Origin: Thiosocius teredinicola
GTDB lineage: Bacteria; Pseudomonadota; Gammaproteobacteria; Chromatiales; Chromatiaceae
Assembly: GCF_002009425.1 (NCBI RefSeq)
Contig: NZ_CP019936.1
Location: 434,001-498,000 of the forward strand
DNA length: 64,000 bases
Direction of reading: 5' to 3'
The notes beneath the pieces were generated by a model. That model saw only the letters and a program-made list of their open reading frames with translations, did not search any database and had not been told where the DNA came from. The position numbers and the translations under genes are program-made. Positions 20,617 to 32,527 of this stretch are shown piece by piece. Within the stretch, counting starts at the first letter, position 1. Every line of letters begins with the position of its first letter.

Positions 20617-23600
20617 ATGATGCCGACAAACACAAGATCGACCCTCAGGCGACTGTTGTTGGCCACGGGGTCGGCTGCTGCAATCGTACTTGCTGGGTGC
20701 CAATCCAATGGACAACGTACCGATCTCGCGCCAGGCGCCAAAGTTGGCAATGCAGATGACCTGTTGGTTGTCGATTGTCTGCTACCGGGCCAGATCCGCA
20801 AGCTCGGGTCCAACCTCACGTTCGTCGCGCCACGCAAGGCAATCAAGACCAGCGGCACCGATTGCGAAATTCGCGGTGGTGAATACGTCGCCTATGATCG
20901 TGCCGACTACCGTACCGCTCTGAGAATCTGGTTGCCTGCAGCGAAAGAGGGCGACGCCGATGCCCAGGTCTATGTGGGTGAGATCTACGAAAAGGGATTG
21001 GGACTGGAGGCCGATTACCAGACGGCGATGGCCTGGTATCGCAAGGCAGCGGAGCAAGGCAATACGCGCGCACTCATCAATCTCGGTTACCTGTATGAAA
21101 GCGGGCTTGGAGTGGAGCGCAATCTCACTGAAGCCATGAATTGGTATCGCAAGGCGTCCGGTCTCAACGATGGTCAACTCGAGTTCGTATCGTCAGTTGA
21201 GATGGCCAACCGCAAAGCGGTGAAGGCCGAGCACGCCAGTTTGAAGCAGGAGGTCGGAAAACTTCGCGGCCAACTGAAGACCGCCGAAAATCGGCTCGCC
21301 AGCAGTCGACGCTCGTTGGCGGCCAAAGAGCAGCGTGTGCAGGCGTTGCGTAAGGTGGCCAAAAACAACTCGGCGAGCACCCCCAAAGCGACTCCGGTTG
21401 TGGTACGTGACGAGCAATTGGTCAAACAGCTCGAAAGTGCACAGGAAGACCGACGCCGCCTTCTCGCGCAGTTGGCCGATACGCAGGCAGACAGCGAGAA
21501 GATGCGCGCCTCGTTGACCGAGCAGGAAGCCGAGCTGCAGGAAAAGAAACGCGAACTGCAGATCGCTCAACGTGATCTTGATATCACCCGACAAAAGCTA
21601 TTGAAGGCGCAAACTGAAGGGAGCGCCGCTACGTCTATCGATACCGACGAGCTGCAGCAGCGCTATGAGAAGACCTCCACGCAGCTTGCCAGCGACCGTC
21701 AAGAACTTACCCGACTGACCAAGCGCCTGGCCAACACCCAACTCGAGAAATCGCAGTTGCTGAACGATCTGAACGCGCGCGAAGCCGAGTATGCCCGTAC
21801 CCAGGAAAAGCTCGCTTCGCTGCTTGAAGGTCAGGGTGAGTATGAAGAGATGCGTGTGCTGTTGGCCGAATCGCAGCAGGAACGTCTGCGCCTCACCAGT
21901 CAGTTGGCCGAGGTACAGATAGAGTCGGCGCAGTTGCGCCAGCGCGTGCCGCAGGTCGAGGCCGAACTCGAAGCGCGTAAGAGTGAACTGGCGACCAGCC
22001 GGGCCGCCGTCGATCAGTTACGCACGACCTTGAACCAGCTACGCAGCGCACAACGCAGCAGCGACAGTGACGAGATCGGTGCATTGGCTGCGGCGTTGCA
22101 ACAGAAAGAAGAATCGCTTGCTGACACCCAGCAACAGGTATCGGCGCTCGAGCAGGAACTGTCGCAGCAGCGCGGGCAATCGTCGCGTGCACTGGCCGAT
22201 GCACAACAGCGCGAGCAGGACTACAAACAGCAAGTCGCGCAGCGCGAAAAGACCATACAGGATCTGAAAGCCAAGTTGGCGCCGGCGCTGAGTCAGTCTT
22301 CCGAGTTGAAAAATGTCCGCACGCAACTCGACAAGGCCGATGCGCAGCGTCTGTCTCTGACCAAGCAGCTTGCTGAACAGAACGTGGCGTATGCCGATCT
22401 GCAGGAGCAGTTGGCAACCGCCCAAAAGGTTGCTGCAACGCGCGACCGTGATCTGGCGAAAAGCCGGGAAACGATCACCTTGCTGCAAACTCAGTTGAGC
22501 GAAAGCGAGGCTTCGTTGGCATCGAGTTCCACTGCAATCGAAGGTCTTAAGAAACGCCTCGCGCAGAAGTCACAAGAGCTCGAGGACCGGCGTCGTGAGG
22601 TTGAGCAGCTGGAGGCTGAACAGCAGCGCAACGAGCAGGCAATGCAACGCCAGTTGGTCGATGCGCAGCAAAACCAGTCGACTCTGTCGGAATCAGTCGA
22701 AAGCCAGCAGAGCAAGATCAAGCAGCTCGAGTCCCGCCTGACGGTGATGCAGGATTCGCTCGAAGCCAGCGAGAGCAAGAATGCGCAGCTCGACGTGGTT
22801 GAATCGCAACTCGAAACCGAGCAGGCCAAGGTCGTACAGCGCGAGAAAGAGATTCAACGGCTGCTGACCAAGATCTCAGCCGCTGAGCAGGCGATCTCGG
22901 GTCCGAAATCCACGTCGGTCGTAACCACTTCAACCGACGGTCCGACGATAGAGATCATCGAGCCGCCGCTGGCGGTCACCCGCGGCGCGCCGAGTGTGCT
23001 GTTGCGTTCACCGACGAAGTCTGTCGATGTGGTCGGCCGGGTGAGCCCCGAGAAGGGCCTGGTAACCTTCAAGATCAACGATCGCAGCCGTACGCTCAGT
23101 GGTAACGGGTTGTTCCGTGAATCCTTGTCGCTGCAAGGTACGCGTACGCCGGTCAACATTGTCGCGGTCGATGAGCTTGGAAACCGTACCGCGCTCGACT
23201 TCTACGTGATCCCGCCGTCAGCGAAGAAGGCGAAGGAAAGCTCGGGGTCGACCGGTGGGGCTACGCCTCCGTCGGGTGGCGACAAGGTCGACTTCGGTCG
23301 GTATCACGCCCTGGTTATCGGCAACCAGGAATACACCAAGATGCAGAAGCTCAAAACGCCGGAGAACGATGCGCGTGAGTTGGCCAGTGTGCTGGAGAGC
23401 AAGTATGGGTTCGAGACAACCCTGCTGCTCAACGCCACGCGTTATCAGATCCTGTCTGCGTTGAACAATCTGCGCGCGACCCTGACGGAGAAAGACAACC
23501 TGCTGATCTTCTATGCAGGTCATGGCGAGCTCGATAACGTCAACCTGCGCGGCCATTGGTTGCCGGTCGATGCGGAGCCCGACAGTTCGGCCAACTGGAT

Positions 23601-24084
23601 ATCCAACGTCGCTGTTACCGACATATTGAACGCGATGTCTGCCAAGCATGTGCTTGTCATTGCCGACTCGTGCTACTCAGGCGCCATGACGCGCTCGTCG
23701 GTTGCCCGTCTCGAGACCGGCATGTCGAAGCAGAAGAAGGACCAGTGGTACGAGATCATGGCCGGCGCACGTGCCCGTGCCGTGTTGACGTCCGGTGGGC
23801 TTCAGCCGGTGCTGGATTCCGGCGGCGGCGATCACTCGATCTTTACTGCAGCGTTGCTGGATGTGCTGCGCAACAACGACGGTATTCTCGAAGGCTACAG
23901 CCTGTACCGCAAACTGCAGTCGCGGGTGAAGAATCAGGCGGCGCGGTTGAATGTCGAGCAGGATCCGCAATATGCGCCGATCAAGTTTGCCGGGCACGAG
24001 GCGGGCGAGTTCTTCTTCCTGCCGCGGCGCGGTGTATTGGGCGTACTCGATCAGCATGAGACGCGTGTAGCCGCTGCAAAATAA
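20617..24084 (+). CDS. Lipoprotein with Sel1 repeats, long coiled coil and caspase-like (C14) domain
   Basis: A 1155-aa protein. The lipoprotein signal ends in VLAGC, so it is anchored to a membrane facing the periplasm. Two Sel1-like repeats (about 100-180) contain AMAWYRKAAEQGNTRALINL and AMNWYRKAS. A Gln/Glu/Lys-rich coiled coil spans about 195-760. After a beta-rich segment comes a peptidase C14/metacaspase-type domain from about 896: YHALVIGNQEY, FYAGHGE with catalytic His near 969, and VIADSCYSG with catalytic Cys near 1019. All catalytic parts look intact. The combination suggests a scaffolded protease on a stalk. It has its own sigma-54 promoter and sits within the signalling and secretion cluster. 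Substrate unknown. Confidence 0.85.
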   Translation: MMPTNTRSTLRRLLLATGSAAAIVLAGCQSNGQRTDLAPGAKVGNADDLLVVDCLLPGQIRKLGSNLTFVAPRKAIKTSGTDCEIRGGEYVAYDRADYRTALRIWLPAAKEGDADAQVYVGEIYEKGLGLEADYQTAMAWYRKAAEQGNTRALINLGYLYESGLGVERNLTEAMNWYRKASGLNDGQLEFVSSVEMANRKAVKAEHASLKQEVGKLRGQLKTAENRLASSRRSLAAKEQRVQALRKVAKNNSASTPKATPVVVRDEQLVKQLESAQEDRRRLLAQLADTQADSEKMRASLTEQEAELQEKKRELQIAQRDLDITRQKLLKAQTEGSAATSIDTDELQQRYEKTSTQLASDRQELTRLTKRLANTQLEKSQLLNDLNAREAEYARTQEKLASLLEGQGEYEEMRVLLAESQQERLRLTSQLAEVQIESAQLRQRVPQVEAELEARKSELATSRAAVDQLRTTLNQLRSAQRSSDSDEIGALAAALQQKEESLADTQQQVSALEQELSQQRGQSSRALADAQQREQDYKQQVAQREKTIQDLKAKLAPALSQSSELKNVRTQLDKADAQRLSLTKQLAEQNVAYADLQEQLATAQKVAATRDRDLAKSRETITLLQTQLSESEASLASSSTAIEGLKKRLAQKSQELEDRRREVEQLEAEQQRNEQAMQRQLVDAQQNQSTLSESVESQQSKIKQLESRLTVMQDSLEASESKNAQLDVVESQLETEQAKVVQREKEIQRLLTKISAAEQAISGPKSTSVVTTSTDGPTIEIIEPPLAVTRGAPSVLLRSPTKSVDVVGRVSPEKGLVTFKINDRSRTLSGNGLFRESLSLQGTRTPVNIVAVDELGNRTALDFYVIPPSAKKAKESSGSTGGATPPSGGDKVDFGRYHALVIGNQEYTKMQKLKTPENDARELASVLESKYGFETTLLLNATRYQILSALNNLRATLTEKDNLLIFYAGHGELDNVNLRGHWLPVDAEPDSSANWISNVAVTDILNAMSAKHVLVIADSCYSGAMTRSSVARLETGMSKQKKDQWYEIMAGARARAVLTSGGLQPVLDSGGGDHSIFTAALLDVLRNNDGILEGYSLYRKLQSRVKNQAARLNVEQDPQYAPIKFAGHEAGEFFFLPRRGVLGVLDQHETRVAAAK

Positions 24085-24187
24085 CAACGGGCTTCACTCC
24101 GCCGACCGATAGTTGGCGGGGTGAGCCGCGGTTCAGTCGTTGTTTGGACTGCGCATAAACGATAACAATCGGAGGGGAGGTGTCTGT

Positions 24188-25096
24188 ATGCCGAACCAGT
24201 CGCAGGGGCAGACCATCGTCAGTATTCGGATCTCCTGTTCGCGCGATGCCCGCGCTACCTACAGCGAGCACGAAGAATCTTGCGCGGAGCGGATTCGAAA
24301 CGCACTGATCGATTTGTTGCCGGATGAATCGGCGCAGTTGGTGAATGAGTCGGCTGGCGACATTGTAGTCGGGTTTGACGCGCCGGAGAGTGCACTCATG
24401 ATCTCGCGGCGCATGCAGCAGTTCGCGGCAGCCAAAGCGCATGAGCACGGTGTGATCATCAAGATCGGCCTGGTGGCGCCTGACGAGCGGCAGACAGCTG
24501 GCAATGGCGATGCTTCGCTGGCGATTGCCAAGAGTCGCGAACTGGCGCGTTTGGCTTCCTCCTCACAGACACTGGCGTGCCTGAGCAGTGCCGCCGATTT
24601 CGACCTGGCCTTGCGCGACAAGCTGTCGGAAGTGGACCCCGATGAGTGGCGGGAAGAGTTGTGCGATGGGCGAGGAAAGGTCTACGCCGTCAGTTGGCAG
24701 GAAGACGTGGCGACTCGGCTTGCACCGGCGATCGGTGCTGCGCAGGCCGTGACCCGGGTGGGCAAACTGCGGCTGCGTTGGCGCAACGAACAGATGGTGC
24801 TGCAGCCGGATACATCGCGCATCACGATCGGACGCGGTGGTGACGTCGACATAGCGATTGAATCGGACTTTGCGTCACGTGACCATGCCCATGTAGATTA
24901 CCTGCATTCCTGCTTCGTGCTGGCCGATCACAGCACCAATGGCACCTATGTGCAGATCGACGACAGCGAAGTCTTCATCCACGATGACGAATTGATTCTG
25001 CGCGGGGAGGGCTGGATCAGCCTCGGCCGCCGACCACGTTCAACGGCAGGCAAGGTGGTCTATTTCTGGGCCGAAGGCGAAGCCGATGCGCAATAA
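24188..25096 (+). CDS. FHA-domain protein with degenerate cyclase-like N-terminus
   Basis: About 302 aa, start ATG at 24188 after a very strong GGAGGGGAGG site. The C-terminal third is an FHA domain (ITIGRGGDVDIAIESDFASRDHAHVDY, then DHSTNGTYVQ). The N-terminal part (SIRISCSRDAR, AGDIVVGFDAPESALMISRRMQQFA, IKIGLVAPDE) has the rhythm of a class III nucleotide cyclase fold, but I do not see the metal-binding aspartates, so it is probably a non-catalytic sensor or scaffold. No signal peptide: cytoplasmic. It sits 21 bp before the PP2C gene and is probably translated from the same mRNA. Confidence 0.75.
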   Translation: MPNQSQGQTIVSIRISCSRDARATYSEHEESCAERIRNALIDLLPDESAQLVNESAGDIVVGFDAPESALMISRRMQQFAAAKAHEHGVIIKIGLVAPDERQTAGNGDASLAIAKSRELARLASSSQTLACLSSAADFDLALRDKLSEVDPDEWREELCDGRGKVYAVSWQEDVATRLAPAIGAAQAVTRVGKLRLRWRNEQMVLQPDTSRITIGRGGDVDIAIESDFASRDHAHVDYLHSCFVLADHSTNGTYVQIDDSEVFIHDDELILRGEGWISLGRRPRSTAGKVVYFWAEGEADAQ

Positions 25097-25117
25097 GTAC
25101 CAAGAGTTAAAACAAGA

Positions 25118-25900
25118 ATGAATGGACAGCAGGACATTACCTGGGAATCGGTTGCTGAAACGCATGCGGGCAAGGTGCGTTCGGCGAACGAAGATGCGGT
25201 GCTGAACCGGCGTGATGCCGGCCTGTGGGCTGTGGCGGATGGCATGGGTGGACACTACGCCGGCGCCGAGGCGAGCCGGTCGGTAGTCGACGCATTGGCA
25301 TCGGTTTCGGCAACGCAGTCACTGGACGATTTGGCGGCCGATGTCGAGCAGGCACTGAAAGATGCCAATGCCTCGTTGATCAAGAAGGCCCGCGATACCG
25401 GCAATGGGATATCGGGCAGCACGGCCGCAGTACTGATCAGCGTGGGCGACAAGGCCGCTGCGATCTGGGTCGGCGACAGCCGCGTGTATCGCGTGCGTGG
25501 TGGGCGCCTTGAGCAGATCAGTCGCGATCACAGTCAGCTCGAAGAATGGATTGCCATGGGCCTGCTGGACCGCGACGATGTTGAGAGTCATCCGCCGTCC
25601 AATATCATCACGCGTGCTATCGGCGCTGAAGATCTGCTCGAGGCCGATATCGAGAAATTCGACGTCCAGCCGGGCGACACCTACCTGATTTGTTCCGACG
25701 GTCTGTACAACGAAGTGCCGGATGCCGAGATCGCGCAGTACCTCGACGGTGGGCGTTGTGTTCAGGCAGCGCGCCAGTTGCTCGACCTGGCATTGTCGCG
25801 CGGGGCGCGGGACAACGTGTCGTTGATCGTTGTGCACGCACAGGCAGACGATGACGACGAGACGCGGACCCTGATCAATCCGAGCCTGTCTGCGAGCTGA
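25118..25900 (+). CDS. PP2C-family Ser/Thr protein phosphatase
   Basis: A 260-aa single-domain phosphatase. Metal-binding motifs are visible: VRSANEDAV, AVADGMGGHYAGAEAS, IWVGDSRVYRVRGG, LICSDGLYNEV and ARDNVSLIVV. It removes phosphate from Ser/Thr and is the natural counterpart of the kinase at 16088-17374, setting the phosphorylation state read by the four FHA domains in this window. It is 21 bp after the FHA gene and convergent, 10 bp apart, with the sigma-54 activator gene. Confidence 0.93.
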   Translation: MNGQQDITWESVAETHAGKVRSANEDAVLNRRDAGLWAVADGMGGHYAGAEASRSVVDALASVSATQSLDDLAADVEQALKDANASLIKKARDTGNGISGSTAAVLISVGDKAAAIWVGDSRVYRVRGGRLEQISRDHSQLEEWIAMGLLDRDDVESHPPSNIITRAIGAEDLLEADIEKFDVQPGDTYLICSDGLYNEVPDAEIAQYLDGGRCVQAARQLLDLALSRGARDNVSLIVVHAQADDDDETRTLINPSLSAS

Positions 25901-25910
25901 TTGCCGGCGA

Positions 25911-27199
<1,289 letters not shown>

Positions 27200-27203
<4 letters not shown>

Positions 27204-30200
27204 CGCTCGTTCGCCATCTGTTTACGGACCAACTGGTAGTACATGCCCTTGCGGTCGACCAGTTCCTGGTGGGTGCCTTCCTCGGCGATGTCGCCTTCGT
27301 ACAGCACCAGGATCTTGTCGGCATTCATAACGGTACTCAGTCGGTGGGCGATGACGATCGAGGTGCGTCCCTCGAAGACGTGCTGCATGTTCGTCAGAAT
27401 GTTGCTCTCAGACTGCGAATCCAGTGCCGAGGTGGCTTCATCGAAGATCAGCAGTTGCGGGTCGTGGTACAAGGCGCGCGCGATACAGATACGCTGTATC
27501 TGCCCGCCCGACAGGCCAACGCCGCGTTCGCCGACGACCTGTTCGTAGCCGAGCGGCAGGTTACTGACGAAGCGATGTGCATCCGCGTGCTTGGCGACCT
27601 CGACGATACGCCGGCGATCCGGATTCTCGTCACCGAGTGCGATGTTTTCCGAGATGGTGCCGGAGAACAGTAGATTACTCTGCATGACGTAGCCTACGCG
27701 TCGTCGCAGGTACTCGAGGTCGACCAGCTCCAGGTCGTAGCCATCGATATAGATCTTGCCCTCGGTTGGCGGGAAGAACCCGACCAAGAGCTTTGCCAGT
27801 GTCGTCTTGCCGGATCCACTCAGGCCGACGATCGCCACCTGCTCGCCGGCTTTCATGGAGAAACTGATATCTTTGAGTACGTAGGGTGTCTCTTTGCCGC
27901 CGTAGCGGAAGAACAGGTTCTCGACGCGGATATCTCCCTTCAGGTCGGGCAGGACGATGCGCGATGCCGCTTCGGATGGCTTCTGCTCCGGATCGAGGTC
28001 GAGCACGTCGCCCAGGCGTTCCATCGACACCCCGGCCTCATGCAGTTCATCCCACAGGCCGATTATCCCCATGATCGGTGACATGACGCTGCCGACCAGC
28101 ATGTTGAACGCAATCAACTGGCCGGCCGTCAGCTCCTGAGATACGACAAGCTGTGCGCCGACCCATAGGATCGTCACGCTGATCGAGGCATTCAGCAATT
28201 GGCTGATCACCCCGAGGCCGAGTTCGAACTTGGCGGCGTCGTACTGTACGTTCAACGCATTGGCGTACTTGCTCTCCCACTTGAGCCGCATCGAGCGCTC
28301 GACACCCATCGCCTTGACGGTTTCTGCACTGCTGATGGTCTCCATCAGTACCGCTTCGGCTTCGGTGGAGGCCTCGAACGTGCGACGCGCGTATTGCTTG
28401 ATCTTGGGCGTAGCCGCCAGGGTCAACAAAGCAATGGGTACGATCAGGATGAGGAGCAGTACCGTCAGCTTGACGCTATAGATAAACAGCACGATCAGGT
28501 AGACGAACATCATCAGTACGTTGAGCAGGGTACTGATCGTTGATTCGGTCAGGAATGAGCGGATCGTCGCGTTTTCCTGGAAGCGGGCGAAGATGTCGCC
28601 GGTACGCCGCTTGGTAAAGAATGACAGCGGAAGCGCGAGTGTATGTTTGAAGAAACTCGACATCATCGAGAAGTCGAGGTTGCGCACCAGGAAGTTCGAT
28701 AACATCCCCCGCATGGCCGTGGTCGTCTGCATAAAGACATGCGTCAGCACCAAGCCCACGATCAGCAGCGTCAGCAGGTCGAGGTTCTGGTGAACGATCA
28801 CGTTGTCGAGCACGTTCTGTACGATGACCGGTGGGGCGATGCCCAGGGCCTCGATCACCAACGTCGCCATCAACAAATAGCCGAGCGTTTTCTTGTAGGG
28901 TGCGAGGAACGATGCAAATCGCCGCCACGGCGACTGGGATACGCCGAATTGCGCCAGGTTGCCGCTAGGCGTAAATACCAGCGCAATCCCCGCCCAACCC
29001 TGCTCGAAGCGGGCGCGGTCCATCTTGACGAAGCCGATTGCGGGGTCGGCGATCCAGACGTGTGTTTTGGACACGCCGTAGATCACGACATAGTGATAGC
29101 CTTCCCAATGCGCGATGATCGGCAGCTCGAGACCGAGCAGAGAGTCGTAGTCACATTTGAGGCCGCGCGTGGTGAAACCCAGCGATTCGCCGACCTTTGC
29201 CAGGCTGTCCAAGGTGGCGCCTTCGGTTGTCACGTTCGCCATCTCGCGCAGCTTGCCGAGCGTGATCGGAATCTTGTAGTGCTTGGCAATCATCGCCAGG
29301 CATGCGGCACCGCAGTCCATCTCCTCGGCCTGTTCGACGAGCGGGAAGCGGCGCAGCACCTTCTGGCCCGGCCCGGACTTGGAACGCAGGTCGAACAGCG
29401 AGGTGCGTTTGCGTTCCGCCGCGAGTTTTTCCTGGCGTTCGAATTCGCGCTCGGTGGCCTGCGCGCGTTTCTCGAGCACCTGGCGGAAGTCGGGGTTGCG
29501 GTCGAGGATCAGCTTGACCGTGCGCTCGGGCACGATCATCACCGTCACGTCCGTCTCGGCCGTGGCCGCGAACGGCTGACGTTGTCCCGTCAACGCCGCT
29601 TTTTCACCGAACGACTCACCTTGGCGAATGGTCGCGAGGTGGCGTTCGGCCTTCTTCTCGGCGCGCGTGATCTTTACCGTGCCGGTGCGCACGAAGTACA
29701 AGCGGCGATCGCCGCTGCCGTCCTGTTCCAAGATGGCGGTGCCGGCAGAGAAACGTTTGACGCCAATGCTGCGCACCAGGTCTTCGAGTTCGTCCTGCTT
29801 GACCTTGCGTCGCAGATCGAAGATCTGCGTCAGCAGGCCGCCGGCACTGCTGATGGCGACGTGATTGGTAACGAAAGATGCCGCTTCGGCATTCGACTTG
29901 AGGATCGGCGTGATCGCACTGCGTGGAATCATCACCACCTCGGCGTCACTCGAGGCGCGCGCAGAGTATTCGTGGCGATGTTCGCGCAGAATCGCCAACT
30001 CCGACAGCGTCTGCCCCGCCTTGCGCAGCCCGACGCTCAGCTCCTTGTCGTGTTCATGCTTGAACAGACGAATGGTGCCGGTCTTGACGATATAAAGTCC
30101 GTCCGCCGGGTTACCGGCGTCGATCACGGAATCGCCGAACTCGTAGCTCTGAGTCTCCAGCTTGCCGGCAAGCGCCGACAGTTCGTCATCGTTAAATACA

Positions 30201-30250
30201 GAGAGAATTTCCACGCTGCGCAGAAATTCCACGAGCTCTTTGATTTCCAT
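27200..30250 (-). CDS. Peptidase-containing ABC exporter with two cyclic-nucleotide-binding domains
   Basis: A 1016-aa exporter, longer than standard 700-aa peptide exporters because of its N-terminus. Domains: cNMP-binding 1 (about 10-125), cNMP-binding 2 (about 155-270, with GESFGEKAALTGQRQ), C39 cysteine peptidase (about 303-430) with Cys313 in EEMDCGAACLAM, His386 in HWEGYHYVVI and Asp402 in IADPA, membrane domain (about 445-745), and ATPase with Walker A GLSGSGKTT (809-817), signature LSGGQ (913-917) and Walker B LLIFDEATSALD. All catalytic residues are present. C39 exporters cut after a double glycine while exporting the cargo; the nine peptides in this window have such leaders. The domain order recalls cyanobacterial HetC-type exporters. 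Confidence 0.93.
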
Positions 30251-30313
30251 GGTCTTTGTTGTCTTTCGTTATTTTGATGTCAATCCGTTATCCCTGGCGC
30301 AAGGTCTTGCGGC

Positions 30314-31069
30314 TTAAAGGATCTCGACGCGATGCTCTTCGAGACGCTCATCGAGCCACTTCTCGTACAACAGCTTGGTGATCATCTTTTGCGTGGTCAG
30401 ATCGAGCGTCGGGTTGTGACGTTTGGTGACCATGTAGACTTCGTGGAACATGCCGTCATCGGTTTCGAATGGGCCGAGGGGTTCGCCGACCGGTGAGTTG
30501 AAGATCTTGGCTTCGATCTCGCCGCTGAGGCCGCCGCGAACCACGGTGCCGATGTCGCCACCTTTCTCAGCCGTCTCGGGATCGAGCGAGAATGACTTGG
30601 CCATGTTGGGGAACTCTTCCGGGTCTTCTTCGAGGATCGCAATCAGTTCGCGTGCCTTGCCTTCGGAATCGACAATGATCTGGCTGACCTCGACCGATTC
30701 GAACTTGGGTGAGTGCAGGTCGAAGAAGTCTTTGATCGCCTGCTCGGAGCAGACGTGTTGCAGTACCTTGGTGCGCATCAGCGAATCGCGCAGGTAGTCC
30801 TCGAAGCCTTCCAGCGACAAGCCGACGCTGTCGAGGAAATCAAACGTCTCTTTGGCGGCGTGCAAGCCCAGCACCCGTCGCAGGTTGTCGGATTCTGCCT
30901 GAATCTCATCGTCACCGACGTTGAAGCCCATGCGGCCTGCCTCGCTGGCGGTGATCTCCTGGGTGATGATGTCCTCTACGATCTGATCGAACTTGTTGCC
31001 GATCTTCAAGTAACGGATGAGATCGTCTGATGTGATCTCCTTGTCATCGATGCGAGCGATTGTAGTCAT
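30314..31069 (-). CDS. Parvulin (PpiC/SurA-type) peptidyl-prolyl isomerase, apparently cytoplasmic
   Basis: A 251-aa protein: a SurA-like helical N-terminal part (1-115) and a PpiC domain (about 120-230) with VSQIIVDSEGKARELI, SFSLDPETAEKGGDIG and GEPLGPFETDDGMFHEVYMV. There is no signal peptide or membrane helix, unlike SurA or PpiD, so it probably works in the cytoplasm, perhaps as a holdase or folding factor for the peptide precursors before export. It lies between the HlyD and exporter genes (78 and 63 bp gaps), same strand. Confidence 0.85.
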   Translation of the reverse strand: MTTIARIDDKEITSDDLIRYLKIGNKFDQIVEDIITQEITASEAGRMGFNVGDDEIQAESDNLRRVLGLHAAKETFDFLDSVGLSLEGFEDYLRDSLMRTKVLQHVCSEQAIKDFFDLHSPKFESVEVSQIIVDSEGKARELIAILEEDPEEFPNMAKSFSLDPETAEKGGDIGTVVRGGLSGEIEAKIFNSPVGEPLGPFETDDGMFHEVYMVTKRHNPTLDLTTQKMITKLLYEKWLDERLEEHRVEIL

Positions 31070-31147
31070 GTTTGCTTACCTTTCTTATTGGGTTAGTCCA
31101 TTAGGAACTGCGTGTCCCTTCATTCTCCTGACGTTGTTCAGACTGGC

Positions 31148-32527
31148 CTATCCGGCTACTTGCCTGAACGGGTCGAGCGCGAGGTCGATCAGTCGGCGCT
31201 TGCGTACAACGATCTCACCGACCCCCAGCATGCCGTAGCGCAACGGGTAGCTCGTTTCACCGACTTCGATGTTCTCGCGGTCGATGTGGGCGCGCGCCTT
31301 GTAAACGATCTGCTTGCGATCCAACGCGCTGAGCGTGGCGGTTGGCGCGATGTAGTGCAGCGTGCCTTCGATGGCGCCGTAGCGCTGGAACGGAAACGCA
31401 TTGAGTTTGAGCTTCAGCGTCATGCCTTCTCTGAGGAAGGCGCGGTTCTTCTCCGGGATCTCCAATTCGAACACCATCTTCGCTTCGCTCGGTGCGATGC
31501 CGGCGACCGGCTTCTTGCCGTCTACCTTGACGCCATCCTGGGTGGCTTCGACGTCGGTCAGTACACCGGTGGTCGGCGCACGCACCAACAGGAAGGCATC
31601 TTCATCGAGGTCATCGAAGCGGATGCGCTCGGCACTGCGTACCTCGGCCCGTGCCATGCGGACGGAGGCCTCGTTCTGCAGGTCACCCTGGTCGATCTGC
31701 GCCTGCTGTTCGGCAAGGCGTACCTTGAGGTTGGAAAGGCCTTCCGATTTCTTCTGAATCTCTTCGACGATCTTGAGCTTTTCTTTGGTCAACTCGAGTT
31801 CGAATTCGCTAAGCTCGGTCTTTTTCAGTTCGTACTCGGCGCGCTTCGATTGATACTCGCTACGTTTCTCGTCGACCTTGCGTGCCGAGATGCCGCCACC
31901 ACCCTCGGTCTTACGCAGACGCACATGCGCCTGCCAGTCTTCGTAGGCGGCATTCATTGCCTGCTGGGCGCGCTTCAGGTTGACGTTGGCCTTCTGCAGC
32001 TTGAGCGTCTGTTGTTCCTTGAGTTTGGCCATGCTCTCTTCCATACGCTTGTCCTGAAGCTGCTGTTCAGATGCGATCTGCACCTTGATCAGCTCGAGGC
32101 GGGCCTCCATGCCTTTGCGTTGTTCGGGATAGAGCTCGGACTTCTGCTCAGCGACCTTGAGTTTGAGTTGCGCCGATTCCGCCGCAGTCGCTAGCTGAAC
32201 CGCGCCCGGCGAGTTGATGCGCAGCAGTACATCGCCTTTCGATACCGGGCTGCCTTCGACCATGAAGTTGTCGACGATCTCACCTTCGATCGGCACATAG
32301 ATGCGTTTGACCTCACCCTCGGGCGCGAGCATGCCGTTGGCCTTGACGATGACGTCGGCCTTGCCGAAGAACGACCAGGCGACGGCGGCGACGATCATCG
32401 CGAAGATCACCAGTATGCTGATCCGCATCAGCCGTGAGGGCTCAGAGGTCAGGATCTCCTGGCCGGCAAAATCATGATCATCGAGATTGAAGGGCGTATC
32501 GAGCGACTTGTCGTCTTTGTTGTTCAT
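31148..32527 (-). CDS. HlyD-family membrane fusion protein (type I secretion adaptor)
   Basis: A 459-aa periplasmic adaptor. A short cytoplasmic tail is followed by one membrane helix (ISILVIFAMIVAAVAWSFF, about 50-68), a first lipoyl half (EGEIVDNFMVEGSPVSKGDVLLRI), a long alpha-helical coiled coil (about 125-320), the second lipoyl half and a beta-barrel end. It joins the exporter to the outer-membrane channel. ATG at 32527 overlaps the stop of the FHA gene (ATGA), showing translational coupling; a longer reading would only run into that gene. Confidence 0.92.
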   Translation of the reverse strand: MNNKDDKSLDTPFNLDDHDFAGQEILTSEPSRLMRISILVIFAMIVAAVAWSFFGKADVIVKANGMLAPEGEVKRIYVPIEGEIVDNFMVEGSPVSKGDVLLRINSPGAVQLATAAESAQLKLKVAEQKSELYPEQRKGMEARLELIKVQIASEQQLQDKRMEESMAKLKEQQTLKLQKANVNLKRAQQAMNAAYEDWQAHVRLRKTEGGGGISARKVDEKRSEYQSKRAEYELKKTELSEFELELTKEKLKIVEEIQKKSEGLSNLKVRLAEQQAQIDQGDLQNEASVRMARAEVRSAERIRFDDLDEDAFLLVRAPTTGVLTDVEATQDGVKVDGKKPVAGIAPSEAKMVFELEIPEKNRAFLREGMTLKLKLNAFPFQRYGAIEGTLHYIAPTATLSALDRKQIVYKARAHIDRENIEVGETSYPLRYGMLGVGEIVVRKRRLIDLALDPFRQVAG

